A DNA stretch of 64,000 nt from Acetatifactor sp. Lineage in GTDB: Bacteria; Bacillota; Clostridia; Lachnospirales; Lachnospiraceae. Positions 52,368-61,876 of the stretch are shown piece by piece; the stretch's first letter is position 1; each line of letters begins with the position of its first letter. The stretch is from positions 64,990 to 128,989 of the forward strand of contig JAILHH010000001.1 in the NCBI GenBank assembly GCA_024695935.1, given 5' to 3'. The notes beneath the pieces are model-generated. The model was not told the origin of the DNA, ran no database searches, and was given only the letters and a program-made list of their open reading frames with translations. A program made the position numbers and the translations under genes.

Positions 52368-54239
52368 TTAATGCCCGGGGCAAATTCCACATTTAAACTC
52401 TGCAGCACCGCAGCCCTGACATTTAACGGCACAGTTTTCGGAGATCTGCTCTTTTGATGCTCTCTCCCACTCTCTTTTAAGATATGCTTTTGAGACACCG
52501 CAGTCGATGAAATCCCAGGGCAGAATTTCATCCGTATCTCTTTCTCTTTCCGCATAAAACTCAGGGGTGAGACCACATTCTTTTATGGTATCTATCCAGA
52601 CATCATTTTTGTAATATTCGCTCCAGGCATCATAAAAGCATCCTTTTTTGTATACTTTTAATATGACATCACAAAGTTTCCTGTCTCCTCTTGCAAGAAC
52701 ACCCTCCATGACGCTGGCATCTGCCTCGTGCCAGTTATATTTAATGCTTTTTTGATTTAAAACCTTTGAAATGGCTTCTCTGGTCTGATAAGCCTTGTCC
52801 AAAAACTGTTCCTTGGAGCATTGGGGCGCCCATTGAAAAGCAGTAAAGGGCTTTGGAACGAAAAATGAAGTACTGACCACTATCTGAACCTTGCCGTTAA
52901 CTCTCTTTTCCTTGGGAACAGTCTCAAAGAATCTGGCTGCGATCTTGTTTGCAAGATCTGCAATCCCTTCGATGTCTTCCAAGGTTTCATAGGGTTGACC
53001 AAGCATGAAATATAATTTAACCCTTGTCCAGCCACCCTCAAAAGCAAGCTCCGCTCCGTTTAATATTACTTCTTCCGTTAATCCCTTGTTAATGACATTT
53101 CTCATTCTCTGACTGCCGGCTTCGGGAGCAAAAGTAAGGCTTGATTTTTTGACATCCTGAACCTTACTCATGACATCCAGTGAAAATGCATCGATTCGTA
53201 GAGACGGAAGGGAAATATTGATATGTCTCTTATCACACTCTTCTATCAAAAAATCCACAAGCTCAGGGAGTTTTGAATAATCGCTGGAACTTAAGGAACT
53301 TAGGGATAATTCCTCATGTCCGGTATTTTTGAGCATTGTTATGGCATATTTTTTGAGTTCATCCAGACTTTTTTCGCGAATGGGTTTATAAACCTGACCC
53401 GCCTGGCAGAATCTGCATCCTCTGATGCAGCCGCGCTGTATTTCCAGCACCACCCTGTCCTGAGTGACCTTTATGTAAGGCACCACGGGAGCCATGGGAT
53501 AATACGCATTTGAAAAGTCCTTTACGATCTCTTTTTTTACCTTTTCAGGAACACCTTCCACATTTGGAGTAAATGAGGAAATGGTTCCGTCCTTATTGTA
53601 TTTAACATCATACAGGGATGGAACGTATAAACCGGGGATACTTTTGGCAGCTTTTATTAAGAATTCTCTTCTGGACTTATTCTCTTTTTTATAATTTCTG
53701 TACAGATTAATGAGGTTTTCGTATTGAGTTTCGCCTTCTCCGATATAAAAAATATCAAAAAAGTCAGCGATGGGTTCCGGATTGTATGTGCAGGGACCTC
53801 CGCCGATAACGATTGGATCCTCCTCAGTTCTGTCAATACTTTTAAGAGGGATCTGCGACAGGTCCAAAACCTGTAAGATATTGGTATAGCACATCTCATA
53901 TTGCAGTGTGATCCCCAGAAAATCAAAATCTTTTATGGGGTCCTGGCTTTCCAAGGCAAAGAGAGGAATACTTTCCTTTCTCATGATGGAATCAAGGTCA
54001 ACCCAGGGTGAATAAACTCTCTCACACCAGACTCCTTCAAAGGAATTTAAAAGTCCGTAGAGAATCTGAATGCCCAGATGGGACATACCGATTTCGTACA
54101 CGTCGGGAAAACACATGGCAAACCTGACATCTACTTTTGATCTGTCCTTTATCACGCTGTTATATTCATGACCGATATATCTTGCGGGTTTATCGATCTT
54201 CATAAGTATATCTTCGCTTAAAGCTAATCTTTCACTCAT
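52368..54239 (-). CDS. TIGR03960 family B12-binding-type radical SAM protein
   Basis: 623 residues. The N-terminal 200 or so form a B12-binding-like Rossmann domain (VRFAMCFPDVYEIGMSHLGI, EDPIVIGGGPCTYNPEPIAD). The radical SAM cluster motif is CIRGCRFCQAGQVYKP near residue 270. The C-terminus ends in a Cys-rich stretch, CQGCGAAEFKCGICPGH, likely binding metal. Substrate unknown. Its partner TIGR03936 and RNase E/G follow; in many Firmicutes these three precede rplU-prp-rpmA, but here they lie about 9 kb away on the other strand. Confidence 0.92.
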   Translation of the reverse strand: MSERLALSEDILMKIDKPARYIGHEYNSVIKDRSKVDVRFAMCFPDVYEIGMSHLGIQILYGLLNSFEGVWCERVYSPWVDLDSIMRKESIPLFALESQDPIKDFDFLGITLQYEMCYTNILQVLDLSQIPLKSIDRTEEDPIVIGGGPCTYNPEPIADFFDIFYIGEGETQYENLINLYRNYKKENKSRREFLIKAAKSIPGLYVPSLYDVKYNKDGTISSFTPNVEGVPEKVKKEIVKDFSNAYYPMAPVVPYIKVTQDRVVLEIQRGCIRGCRFCQAGQVYKPIREKSLDELKKYAITMLKNTGHEELSLSSLSSSDYSKLPELVDFLIEECDKRHINISLPSLRIDAFSLDVMSKVQDVKKSSLTFAPEAGSQRMRNVINKGLTEEVILNGAELAFEGGWTRVKLYFMLGQPYETLEDIEGIADLANKIAARFFETVPKEKRVNGKVQIVVSTSFFVPKPFTAFQWAPQCSKEQFLDKAYQTREAISKVLNQKSIKYNWHEADASVMEGVLARGDRKLCDVILKVYKKGCFYDAWSEYYKNDVWIDTIKECGLTPEFYAERERDTDEILPWDFIDCGVSKAYLKREWERASKEQISENCAVKCQGCGAAEFKCGICPGH

Positions 54240-54274
54240 CAAAAATATCCTTTCTGATAAAAGCTTGTTAAAAA

Positions 54275-55549
54275 TTATCTGCAGATATTACGCATTAATG
54301 CAACATCTTCGGATATTACCGGTTTGTCAGAATATCTGGCTTTTTCATATATGTCGGACATACCTTTTTTTTCAAGTATCTTTTCACATTCTCTTGAAGT
54401 CAGATATAACAGACTGTTATCATCACCTGATTTTGTCAATAATAACTTGCTTTGACGTATCCTCTTTTTATAAATATTTCTTATCTGCATTCTGGGGCTT
54501 AAGTTCATGAACAAATTGAAACTATGTTTTTCCTGAGGTTTTATGTCACTTTCTATTGCTTCATGAACTTCCTCATAGTCACTGTTTTCTATGACTGTAA
54601 GGGGCTTTTGTTTTTTGTACCTTGCGACTATAAATTCATAAATCTTTTTAAATACAAAAACAGACAACGCAAGTATTAATACTACCACAAGGAATGTGGT
54701 AAGTAAATCCACATATTTCCACACAGGAGAAGCTTCTCCTGCCACAAAAAGGTCACCGTAATTTGTGGGAAGTTCATTTCTTGTTACTTCCTCCGCTTCT
54801 GTTTGAACAACTTCCGGCTCAGGTAAAAGGGATAACAGAAAAATTATGGATTTTCTCATAAATTCGGCAATATTTTTAAACAGATCGGATATTAACTTAA
54901 AACTGCTGAGTATAAAGATCAAAACTCCGCCAAGGATCACATAAAAGCATAAAAGGACTGAGTTTGATCTGAATATGCTTTTTACGGGGATGTGGGCGGC
55001 AGAAGCTAAATTAACATTTACGAAATTTACGAATCTGTCCAGATACATTTTCAAAAAATATAAACATAAGGAGATCAAAAACAGGATGACCATCAAAAGG
55101 TCATATTCCCTGTAATCAAATCTGTGTAATATAAATAAGCTTACTATCCCAAGTCCTCCCGTAAAAACCGGAGAAAAGGAAACGGAGAGCTTATCTGTAG
55201 TTGTAGTAAATAAAAATACAGAATATATGGAATAAAAAAATGCAATGATCGTAAAGAGAATCCTTGTACCCAAAATTCCCGAAGGCAATAAAAAGATCAT
55301 TACAGGCATGATCATATTTAAGATTAAAAAAACAAAAGTCTTTTTAATATTTATCCTCAGAATATATTGTAAAAACATAACGGCCACGAAAATGATCCAC
55401 CATCCCGCACCGGGCAAATTCTTTGCATGGGTTACATTTCCAAGGATGGATGAAGCTGCGTAAAAAGCAAAGAATAAAGTTATGCCGTTTATTATATTTG
55501 TAAAAAGTTCTTTGATGGAGCAGATCCGTGAAGATTTAAATTCATTCAT
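54275..55549 (-). CDS. Multi-pass membrane protein of a MoxR/DUF58 module
   Basis: 424 residues. About eight hydrophobic segments fill residues 15-235 (for example GAGWWIIFVAVMFLQYILRI, FVFLILNMIMPVMIFLLPSG, ILFTIIAFFYSIYSVFLFT). An acidic extracellular-type loop, one more helix (LLTTFLVVVLILALSVFVF) and a 115-residue soluble tail follow; the tail (RMQIRNIYKKRIRQSKLLLT) resembles the DUF4129 end of transglutaminase-like partners, though no catalytic Cys/His/Asp triad is seen. It follows DUF58 and MoxR genes, a widespread three-part module of unclear function. Confidence 0.65.
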   Translation of the reverse strand: MNEFKSSRICSIKELFTNIINGITLFFAFYAASSILGNVTHAKNLPGAGWWIIFVAVMFLQYILRINIKKTFVFLILNMIMPVMIFLLPSGILGTRILFTIIAFFYSIYSVFLFTTTTDKLSVSFSPVFTGGLGIVSLFILHRFDYREYDLLMVILFLISLCLYFLKMYLDRFVNFVNVNLASAAHIPVKSIFRSNSVLLCFYVILGGVLIFILSSFKLISDLFKNIAEFMRKSIIFLLSLLPEPEVVQTEAEEVTRNELPTNYGDLFVAGEASPVWKYVDLLTTFLVVVLILALSVFVFKKIYEFIVARYKKQKPLTVIENSDYEEVHEAIESDIKPQEKHSFNLFMNLSPRMQIRNIYKKRIRQSKLLLTKSGDDNSLLYLTSRECEKILEKKGMSDIYEKARYSDKPVISEDVALMRNICR

Positions 55550-55557
55550 ACTCTAAT

Positions 55558-56697
55558 TTACAACTCCAGATTCTTGATATTGATCTCAACAAAATCTTTT
55601 TCAAAAAAGGATATGTCCGTATCCTCTTTTTTAAAGGGTTCCTCCGTTGGATAATAAAAACATAACTTTCGTTTCTTTTCCTTTATCTCTTTTACGATTC
55701 CGTAAAGGTCTTGATACATATTGGGAGAAACTATGATATAAACAGAATCAGAGGTATCTCTTTTCTTTAAAAACTCATAATTTGAGAGAATATTCCCGGG
55801 GTTTTTACTAAGATCCACCCTTGCAAGGGCCTTGTAAACATTCATAAGTTCACCCCTGCCGGTTGATATTTCTCTTTCTATGCACTCATCCGTGATAAGG
55901 TCTCGCCCGTTTGATGAAAGTGTCACAAAAACCCCTGAGGAAACAAAGAATTCCAATAGTCTGGCAACTATATCAAAACAGCATTCCACCGCTTTTTCTT
56001 TCTTTAAAACGCCGTTATCTTCCACGTCAAGTAGTATCTTAACATCCGGCGATGAAGTATAATTATGTTCATTTACCATAAAATGATCATTTTTTGCGGA
56101 AGCCTTCCAGTTGATATCCTTCATGGAATCAAATGGCTGATATTCTCTGATACCTTTAAATTCAAAGGGATCTGTGGAAAAATTTCTCTTTGTAATGATA
56201 TCACCGTTTAAGGTCTTTAATGAATGATCAAAGATGTCACTGTGAAAAGGCTTTGGGATAACATAAATATTTTCATTTATTTTTTTCTTTTCAACAAATT
56301 CCAAAGTCAGGAACAGATCCGATGCAATAAGCTCCATGGATTCTACCACGTAATATCCTCTTTTCCCGGCGACGAAGGAAATGGTTCGGGTTATCTTTTC
56401 GTTTCCCTTTACGTGAAAAATGTCATTCCTGTAATAAAAATCCGTTGATTTTGAGCCTGTTTCATTGTCAAATTTCAGATTTCTGGAAGTCCTGAACTTG
56501 ACTTTAAGCATGCTTAAAGGGAGTTTTTTTCTGTTTTCTATAACCTCTGTGAGAGAACTTTTATCGCCTCTTGTGACGGTTCCCGATCTGAATTTAATAT
56601 CAGCCCTTATACCCTTTGACCAGTTTTTCTTGTAAAAATTTCCCTGGATGATATATAAAAGCCCGGCAAGAAGGCCTATAACGAATATTTGCAGCAT
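55558..56697 (-). CDS. DUF58 domain-containing protein
   Basis: 379 residues. A short hydrophobic N-terminus (MLQIFVIGLLAGLLYIIQ) precedes a beta-rich region (SLTEVIENRKKLPLSMLKVK) and the DUF58 core GIREYQPFDSMKDINWKASA, whose pattern is the hallmark of the family. The later part resembles a vWA fold (VKILLDVEDN). DUF58 proteins are regularly encoded with MoxR ATPases; they may help mature or assemble membrane or secreted complexes. The ATG abuts the stop codon of the MoxR gene. Confidence 0.9.
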   Translation of the reverse strand: MLQIFVIGLLAGLLYIIQGNFYKKNWSKGIRADIKFRSGTVTRGDKSSLTEVIENRKKLPLSMLKVKFRTSRNLKFDNETGSKSTDFYYRNDIFHVKGNEKITRTISFVAGKRGYYVVESMELIASDLFLTLEFVEKKKINENIYVIPKPFHSDIFDHSLKTLNGDIITKRNFSTDPFEFKGIREYQPFDSMKDINWKASAKNDHFMVNEHNYTSSPDVKILLDVEDNGVLKKEKAVECCFDIVARLLEFFVSSGVFVTLSSNGRDLITDECIEREISTGRGELMNVYKALARVDLSKNPGNILSNYEFLKKRDTSDSVYIIVSPNMYQDLYGIVKEIKEKKRKLCFYYPTEEPFKKEDTDISFFEKDFVEINIKNLEL

Positions 56698-57636
56698 TTA
56701 TGAAAATACCTCTGTTGGAACCTTTGTCTCTTTTATGATGTTTTCGATAAGATCGGAGTTTTTACCGGTGTTACCGTAACCTGTGATGACTCTGTGGGCC
56801 AGTACATTTACTGCCACTTCCTTTACATCATCGGGTGTTGCAAAATCTCTTCCGTTTAAGTAAGCAGCTGCCTTAACGCATTTAAGGAGATTTATCAAAC
56901 CTCTGGGACTTACTCCCATTACTACTCCGTCAAGGCTTCTGGTGGCATCTACGATCTCGGTCATGTATTTTAAGATATCTTCATGAACCGTGACTTTTTT
57001 GGCTTCTTCTCTTAAGTTAAGGAGCTCTTCTTCATCAGTCACACTTTCAAGCGTAAGCAGAGGGTCATCTGTCATATACATTTTTAAGATATCGATCTCC
57101 TCTTTTTCAGTGGGAAGTCCCATGGACAATTTCATCATAAATCTGTCAAGCTGAGCCTCAGGCAGAGGAAAAGTTCCCGCGGTTTCAATGGGATTTTCGG
57201 TAGCTATTACAAAGAAGGGCTTTTTAAGCCCATAGGTTTCTCCGTCGATCGTAACCTGTCTTTCTTCCATACACTCAAGAAGACCTGCCTGAGTTCTGGG
57301 TGTTGCACGGTTGATCTCGTCCGCAAGTAAAATATTTGTGAAAACAGGGCCTTTTCTAAGTTCAAATTCATTTTCTTTTCTGTTATATATATTTAAACCT
57401 GTGATATCTCCCGGCAACAGATCAGGAGTAAACTGGATCCTTGAATAATCAAGGTCAATGGATCTTGATAAAGCTTTTGCAAGTTTGGTCTTTCCTGTTC
57501 CCGGTACATCTTCAAGGAGCACATGACCGTCGGCTATCAGGCAGACAGTCAGCATTTTTATGATATTTTCTTTTCCGACAATTACTTTTCCTATATTCTT
57601 CTCGATCTTTTCTAGAAATTCTTTTCCCTTTAACAT
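56698..57636 (-). CDS. MoxR family AAA+ ATPase
   Basis: 312 residues. AAA+ motifs: Walker A EDVPGTGKTKLAKAL (about 37-50), Walker B ILLADEINRATPRTQAGLLECMEE with the MoxR insert, sensor 1 FFVIATENPIETAGTFPLPE, and the C-terminal lid with VSPRGLINLLKCVKAAA. MoxR ATPases act as chaperones for metal insertion or complex assembly with vWA/DUF58 partners. Its ribosome site AGAAGAGG lies inside the 3' arm of a perfect 12-bp inverted repeat, so translation may be controlled by RNA folding. Confidence 0.93.
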   Translation of the reverse strand: MLKGKEFLEKIEKNIGKVIVGKENIIKMLTVCLIADGHVLLEDVPGTGKTKLAKALSRSIDLDYSRIQFTPDLLPGDITGLNIYNRKENEFELRKGPVFTNILLADEINRATPRTQAGLLECMEERQVTIDGETYGLKKPFFVIATENPIETAGTFPLPEAQLDRFMMKLSMGLPTEKEEIDILKMYMTDDPLLTLESVTDEEELLNLREEAKKVTVHEDILKYMTEIVDATRSLDGVVMGVSPRGLINLLKCVKAAAYLNGRDFATPDDVKEVAVNVLAHRVITGYGNTGKNSDLIENIIKETKVPTEVFS

Positions 57637-57640
57637 AAAT

Positions 57641-57701
57641 ACCTCTTCTGTAATCTGAATTTTGTGGTTAAGCCCATAAATACATTTTATACAGAAGAGG
57701 T
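57641..57701 (-). promoter_or_regulatory. Inverted repeat that would hide the moxR ribosome site
   Basis: On the minus strand the 5' arm ACCTCTTCTGTA (57701-57690) and the 3' arm TACAGAAGAGGT (57652-57641) are perfect 12-bp complements with a 37-nt loop. The 3' arm ends 4 nt before the moxR ATG and contains its GAGG. No T-run follows on the minus strand. Read on the plus strand the stem is followed by TTTTT, but no plus gene precedes it. Confidence 0.65.
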
Positions 57702-57754
57702 TTTTAGGTAAAGTTCTATTTTTTTAATTAAAAATATGATACCGAAACTAATGA

Positions 57755-58099
57755 TCACATCTTTTTTTCGATGATTTGATTAAAAAAACATGTTTTGTTT
57801 CCGGTATGACAGGCTGCTCCGACCTGGGAAACCTTTGCCAGGATCGTATCCAGATCGCAGTCTGCGTAAAGTTCCTTTACATACTGAAAGTGTCCGCTCG
57901 TGAGACCTTTTATCCAAAGTTCGTTACGGCTTCTGGAAAAATAAGTCATACGACCCTCCTTCAGGGTATTGTAATAAGCTTCTTCGTTCATATAAGCAAG
58001 CATCAGCACTTCATTGGTTTCATGATCCTGCACTATAACAGGGATCATACCGTCGCTGTTAAGTTTCAGATCCGACCATTCGAATTTAGGTTTGGTCAT
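57755..58099 (-). CDS. hisI: Phosphoribosyl-AMP cyclohydrolase
   Basis: 114 residues, third step of histidine synthesis. Motifs: [33 protein letters not shown], then the metal-binding [20 protein letters not shown] and NKTCFF with Cys ligands. It is the cyclohydrolase only; the HisE pyrophosphohydrolase domain often fused behind it is missing and is not seen in the window. It is the last his gene of this operon, 18 nt after hisB. Confidence 0.95.
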   Translation of the reverse strand: MTKPKFEWSDLKLNSDGMIPVIVQDHETNEVLMLAYMNEEAYYNTLKEGRMTYFSRSRNELWIKGLTSGHFQYVKELYADCDLDTILAKVSQVGAACHTGNKTCFFNQIIEKKM

Positions 58100-58117
58100 T
58101 CATTTTTCCTGCCTTTA

Positions 58118-58705
58118 TTATAATGATCCCTTGGTGCTCAATACACCTTTTACTCTCTGATCAAAGCTTGTGGCTTCGTCAAGAGCCTTGGCAAATGCCT
58201 TAAAAATAGCTTCTATCATATGATGATTGTTAATTCCGTCAAGCTTTTTTATGTGAAGATTCATGCCGGCCGAATATGAAACCGCATAAAAGAATTCACG
58301 TACAAGCTCAGTATCCAGATAACCCACCTTGGGAACTGTGAATTCACAGTCAAAGTTAAGATATGGCCTTCCGCACAGGTCGACGGCACACATTACCAGA
58401 GTCTCATCCATGGGAAGGATGAAGGAACCGTATCTTTTGATACCTTCTTTTTCTCCAATGGCTTCTTTTATGGCATTTCCAAGTACTATTCCGCAGTCTT
58501 CAACAGTGTGATGAGAGTCAACCTGCAGATCACCGTTAATTTTGACTTTAAGATCAAAAAAGCCGTGTTTTGCAAAGCCTTCAAGCATATGATCGAAAAA
58601 TCCGATGCCGGTGCTTATCTCACTTTTTCCCGAGCCGTCGATATTTAATGACATCTCAATCTGCGTTTCTTTGGTATTTCTGTTAATCTCAGCAATCCTG
58701 GCCAT
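58118..58705 (-). CDS. hisB: Imidazoleglycerol-phosphate dehydratase
   Basis: 195 residues, sixth enzyme in the pathway order (dehydrates imidazole glycerol phosphate), manganese dependent. Motifs: GIGFFDHMLEGFAKHG, VDSHHTVEDCGIVLG and GINNHHMIEAIFKAFAKA with the metal-binding histidines. Length matches the monofunctional Firmicute enzyme. AGGAGACAAAAT is the ribosome site, and it follows hisD by 18 nt. Confidence 0.97.
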   Translation of the reverse strand: MARIAEINRNTKETQIEMSLNIDGSGKSEISTGIGFFDHMLEGFAKHGFFDLKVKINGDLQVDSHHTVEDCGIVLGNAIKEAIGEKEGIKRYGSFILPMDETLVMCAVDLCGRPYLNFDCEFTVPKVGYLDTELVREFFYAVSYSAGMNLHIKKLDGINNHHMIEAIFKAFAKALDEATSFDQRVKGVLSTKGSL

Positions 58706-58723
58706 AAATATTTTGTCTCCTTT

Positions 58724-60013
58724 TTATTCAAATCTTACTTTGATGGAATTTGCGTGAGCCGTCAGTCCTTCATTTTCAGCAAAGCATTCTATATCCTTGT
58801 GAACTGCTTCGAGGGCTTCTTTTGAGTAGGAAATAATGCTTGATTTTTTGATAAAATCATCCACATTTACAGGTGAAAAGAATTTTGCCGTACCGTTTGT
58901 GGGTAAAATATGATTGGGACCTGCAAAATAATCACCCAAAGGCTCCGAGGAATACTCTCCCAGGAATATTGCCCCTGCATTTCTTACCTTTGTCATTGTC
59001 TCAAAAGGATTCTTTGTTACTATCTCAAGGTGTTCTGATGCAATTGCATTTACTGCATCTAAGGCATCCTCCATATTTTCTGAAACAAGGATATATCCAT
59101 AGTTTTCAAGAGATTTTTTTAATATCTCTTTTCTCTCTAAAACTTCCACGAAATTATCCACCTCTTTTGAAACATTTTCAGCCAATTGTTTTGAAGTTGT
59201 TATAAGTATAGCGCTTGCAAGTTCATCATGCTCTGCCTGACTTAAAAGGTCCGCAGCAACGTATCTGGGATTTGCGGTTTCATCCGCAAGGACTAAGATC
59301 TCGCTTGGGCCTGCAATGGAATCAATGCTTACATATCCGTATACCGCTTTTTTGGCAAGGGCTACATAAATATTTCCGGGGCCTGTGATCTTGTCTACCT
59401 TTGGAATACTCTCGGTACCGAATGCCATGGCTGCGATTGCCTGGGCTCCGCCTACTTTATATATTTTGTCAACTCCTGCTATGTCTGCTGCGACCAGTGT
59501 TCCGGGATTAACTTTTCCCTCTGCGTTACAGGGAGTTGTCATTATGATCTCATCAACTCCCGCAACCTTTGCCGGGATCACATTCATGAGTACGCTTGAA
59601 GGATATGCGGCTTTTCCGCCGGGAACATATACACCTGCCTTTTCTATGGGTGTTATCTTCATTCCCAGGATGGTTCCGTCAGGCTTTGCATCAAACCAGC
59701 TGTTTCTTAGCTGCTTTGCGTGAAAGATACGTATGTTTTCCGCAGATTTTTTAATCACTTCGATAAGTTCGGCATTTAATTTAGAGTAAGCGTCCTTAAT
59801 CTCGCTATCTGTAACCAGGATATTTTCACTGTTTAAGTCAAATTTATCAAATTCTTTGGTATAATCAAAAACTGCCTTGTCACCGTTTCTTTTTACGTTT
59901 TCGATGATCTTGTACACCTTTTCTTCAAACTGTCCGTAATTATTGGGACTTCTCTTTAAAAGGCTGTTTAATATATCATTTTTTGTATCATTGTTTAATT
60001 CTATTATTCGCAT
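58724..60013 (-). CDS. hisD: Histidinol dehydrogenase
   Basis: 429 residues, last two steps of histidine synthesis; zinc and NAD dependent. Motifs: YVPGGKAAYPSSVLMNVIPA, GGAQAIAAMAFGTESIPKVD, SQAEHDELASAILIT with zinc-ligand Gln/His, and FAGPNHILPTNG. Length is normal. It follows hisG by 26 nt. Confidence 0.98.
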   Translation of the reverse strand: MRIIELNNDTKNDILNSLLKRSPNNYGQFEEKVYKIIENVKRNGDKAVFDYTKEFDKFDLNSENILVTDSEIKDAYSKLNAELIEVIKKSAENIRIFHAKQLRNSWFDAKPDGTILGMKITPIEKAGVYVPGGKAAYPSSVLMNVIPAKVAGVDEIIMTTPCNAEGKVNPGTLVAADIAGVDKIYKVGGAQAIAAMAFGTESIPKVDKITGPGNIYVALAKKAVYGYVSIDSIAGPSEILVLADETANPRYVAADLLSQAEHDELASAILITTSKQLAENVSKEVDNFVEVLERKEILKKSLENYGYILVSENMEDALDAVNAIASEHLEIVTKNPFETMTKVRNAGAIFLGEYSSEPLGDYFAGPNHILPTNGTAKFFSPVNVDDFIKKSSIISYSKEALEAVHKDIECFAENEGLTAHANSIKVRFE

Positions 60014-60039
60014 TTGATTTCCTTCCCTGAAATAAAAAA

Positions 60040-60693
60040 TTATTTTTCTTCCAGTTTTTCTCTGAGTTTTGTGATAATATTCTTTATTCTGTCATTTTCA
60101 ATCTGAAGACTGACGGGATTTACAATAACTCTTGCGCTTAAGGGACAAATCTCCTCAAGTATCTGTAATCCGTTTTCTTTTAATGTGGATCCGGTCTCCA
60201 CGATATCAACTATCACGTCGCTTAATCCAACGATGGGGCCAAGTTCCACCGAACCGTTTAATTTAATGATATCCACGGTCTGATATTTTTTATTATGGAA
60301 ATAATCCCTTGCGATACCGGGATATTTACTTGCTACACGGATCCTTTCGTGATGCTTTAAAAGCTCGGCATTTTCAGCGGGTCCGCAGACACACATCCTG
60401 CATTTTCCAAAGCCCAGATCCAGAACTTCATATACATTTCTGTTCTCTTCCATAATGGTATCTTTTCCCACAACGCCGATGTCGGCTGCACCGTATTCCA
60501 CATAAGTGGGAACATCCGGGCCCTTTGCCAAAAAGAATTTAAGTTTATATTCCTCATTTACAAAAATAAGTTTCCTTGAGTCTTTGTCCTTCATCTCCTC
60601 ACAGGTGATGCCTATGGATTCCAAGAGATCCATGGTTTTATTTGCAAGTCTTCCTTTGCCCAAGGCAAAGGTCAAATATCTGTTTTCGCTCAT
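60040..60693 (-). CDS. hisG: ATP phosphoribosyltransferase, short catalytic subunit
   Basis: 217 residues, first step of histidine synthesis. This is the short form that lacks the C-terminal regulatory domain and works in a complex with HisZ, encoded just upstream. Motifs: FALGKGRLANKTMDLLESIG, YGAADIGVVGKDTIMEE and VIVDIVETGSTLKENGL (PRPP site). It follows hisZ by 27 nt. Confidence 0.97.
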   Translation of the reverse strand: MSENRYLTFALGKGRLANKTMDLLESIGITCEEMKDKDSRKLIFVNEEYKLKFFLAKGPDVPTYVEYGAADIGVVGKDTIMEENRNVYEVLDLGFGKCRMCVCGPAENAELLKHHERIRVASKYPGIARDYFHNKKYQTVDIIKLNGSVELGPIVGLSDVIVDIVETGSTLKENGLQILEEICPLSARVIVNPVSLQIENDRIKNIITKLREKLEEK

Positions 60694-60720
60694 TTATTTA
60701 CTCCGTTTTATGTCTGATCT

Positions 60721-61842
60721 TTATACCGATGGGATAAGTTCCACATTTATGCCTGCTTTTCTCTTTTCCCTTGCCTGATGAAGTTTTTCTTTAAAATCAT
60801 TTTCATCTGCAGAGTCGTAAAAAATTGTGATCTTTTCATCGGGGATCTTTATAACAACATCCTGACCCTTTAATGCTTCTATCAGCTCATCGATCACGAT
60901 AACGAATCCGATGGCCGCGGCATTTTTTCCAAAGGTTTTAAGGAGATTATCATATCTTCCGCCTGTTACGACAGCATTTCCCACACCAAAGGTATATGCT
61001 CTGAAAACAATGCCTGTGTAATAATTGTATTTGCTAAGGATACCCAGATCAAAAGATACATATTCCGCAACATCATAGAGCTTTAACAATTCATAGAGCT
61101 TTTCCAGTCTCTCGATGGCATCGATGCTCTTTTTGTTTTTTACTAGAGCCTTTGCTTCGTCAAGGGAATTTAATCCTCCGAAACTGTCTGCTACCTTTAA
61201 AAGCTTTGATCTGTAGGGGTCTTGCACTTCTCTCTCATCCAACAGGTCCACAGCGGCAAAATAGTTTTTTCCGGAAATACATTTCCTTAGAGCATTTTCG
61301 GTTTCATCATCAAGTCCTGCTTCTTCACAAAGCCCCTTAAAATATGACACATTTCCGATGCTGATACGAAACTGCTTTAAACCTGAACTTTTCAGGCACT
61401 CAACAAGAAGAGAAATTATCTCTGCGTCTCCGTATACCGAAGGCTCATTAATAAGTTCTGCTCCGATCTGAGTTACTTCTTTTAATTTACCCTGCAGATT
61501 AGATGTGTTTGTAAAAGTATTTCCAAGATATGAAAATCTGACAGGAGAAGTTTCCTCCATAAAATACTTTGCGGCACATCTTGCTATGGAAGGAGTAAAA
61601 TCGGGACGAAGCACCAGAGTGTTGTTTTCCTTGTCAAAAAACTTGTACAATTCCTTGCTGGGTGTGGTTCCTATCTCCTTTGAAAAAACATCAAAATATT
61701 CAAAAGTCGGTGTTTGTATGTCGTTATATCCATAGCTGTTAATAACCTGATGGACATTACATTCAACCGAAATCTTTTCCTTATATTCTTTTCCGTATAT
61801 ATCACGGACCCCTTCGGGAGTATGTAATAAATTATTAGTCAT
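60721..61842 (-). CDS. hisZ: ATP phosphoribosyltransferase regulatory subunit
   Basis: 373-residue paralogue of histidyl-tRNA synthetase that activates short HisG and senses histidine. It has the class II core (TPEGVRDIYGKEYKEK, VLRPDFTPSIARCAAKYF, YYTGIVFRAYTFGVGNAVVTGGRYDNLL as separate segments) but lacks the anticodon-binding domain of HisS, which fits its short length and place beside hisG. The ATG at 61842 is chosen because GTGAGAG lies upstream; a GTG at 61860 would add six residues. It heads the his operon behind a strong promoter. Confidence 0.93.
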   Translation of the reverse strand: MTNNLLHTPEGVRDIYGKEYKEKISVECNVHQVINSYGYNDIQTPTFEYFDVFSKEIGTTPSKELYKFFDKENNTLVLRPDFTPSIARCAAKYFMEETSPVRFSYLGNTFTNTSNLQGKLKEVTQIGAELINEPSVYGDAEIISLLVECLKSSGLKQFRISIGNVSYFKGLCEEAGLDDETENALRKCISGKNYFAAVDLLDEREVQDPYRSKLLKVADSFGGLNSLDEAKALVKNKKSIDAIERLEKLYELLKLYDVAEYVSFDLGILSKYNYYTGIVFRAYTFGVGNAVVTGGRYDNLLKTFGKNAAAIGFVIVIDELIEALKGQDVVIKIPDEKITIFYDSADENDFKEKLHQAREKRKAGINVELIPSV

Positions 61843-61876
61843 ATAAGCTCTCACTTTCACGCTTTACTGTGCTACC

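Noticed and set aside
57776-58123. 115-codon frame antisense to hisI
   Set aside because: It is a shadow of hisI, which has all conserved metal-binding residues.
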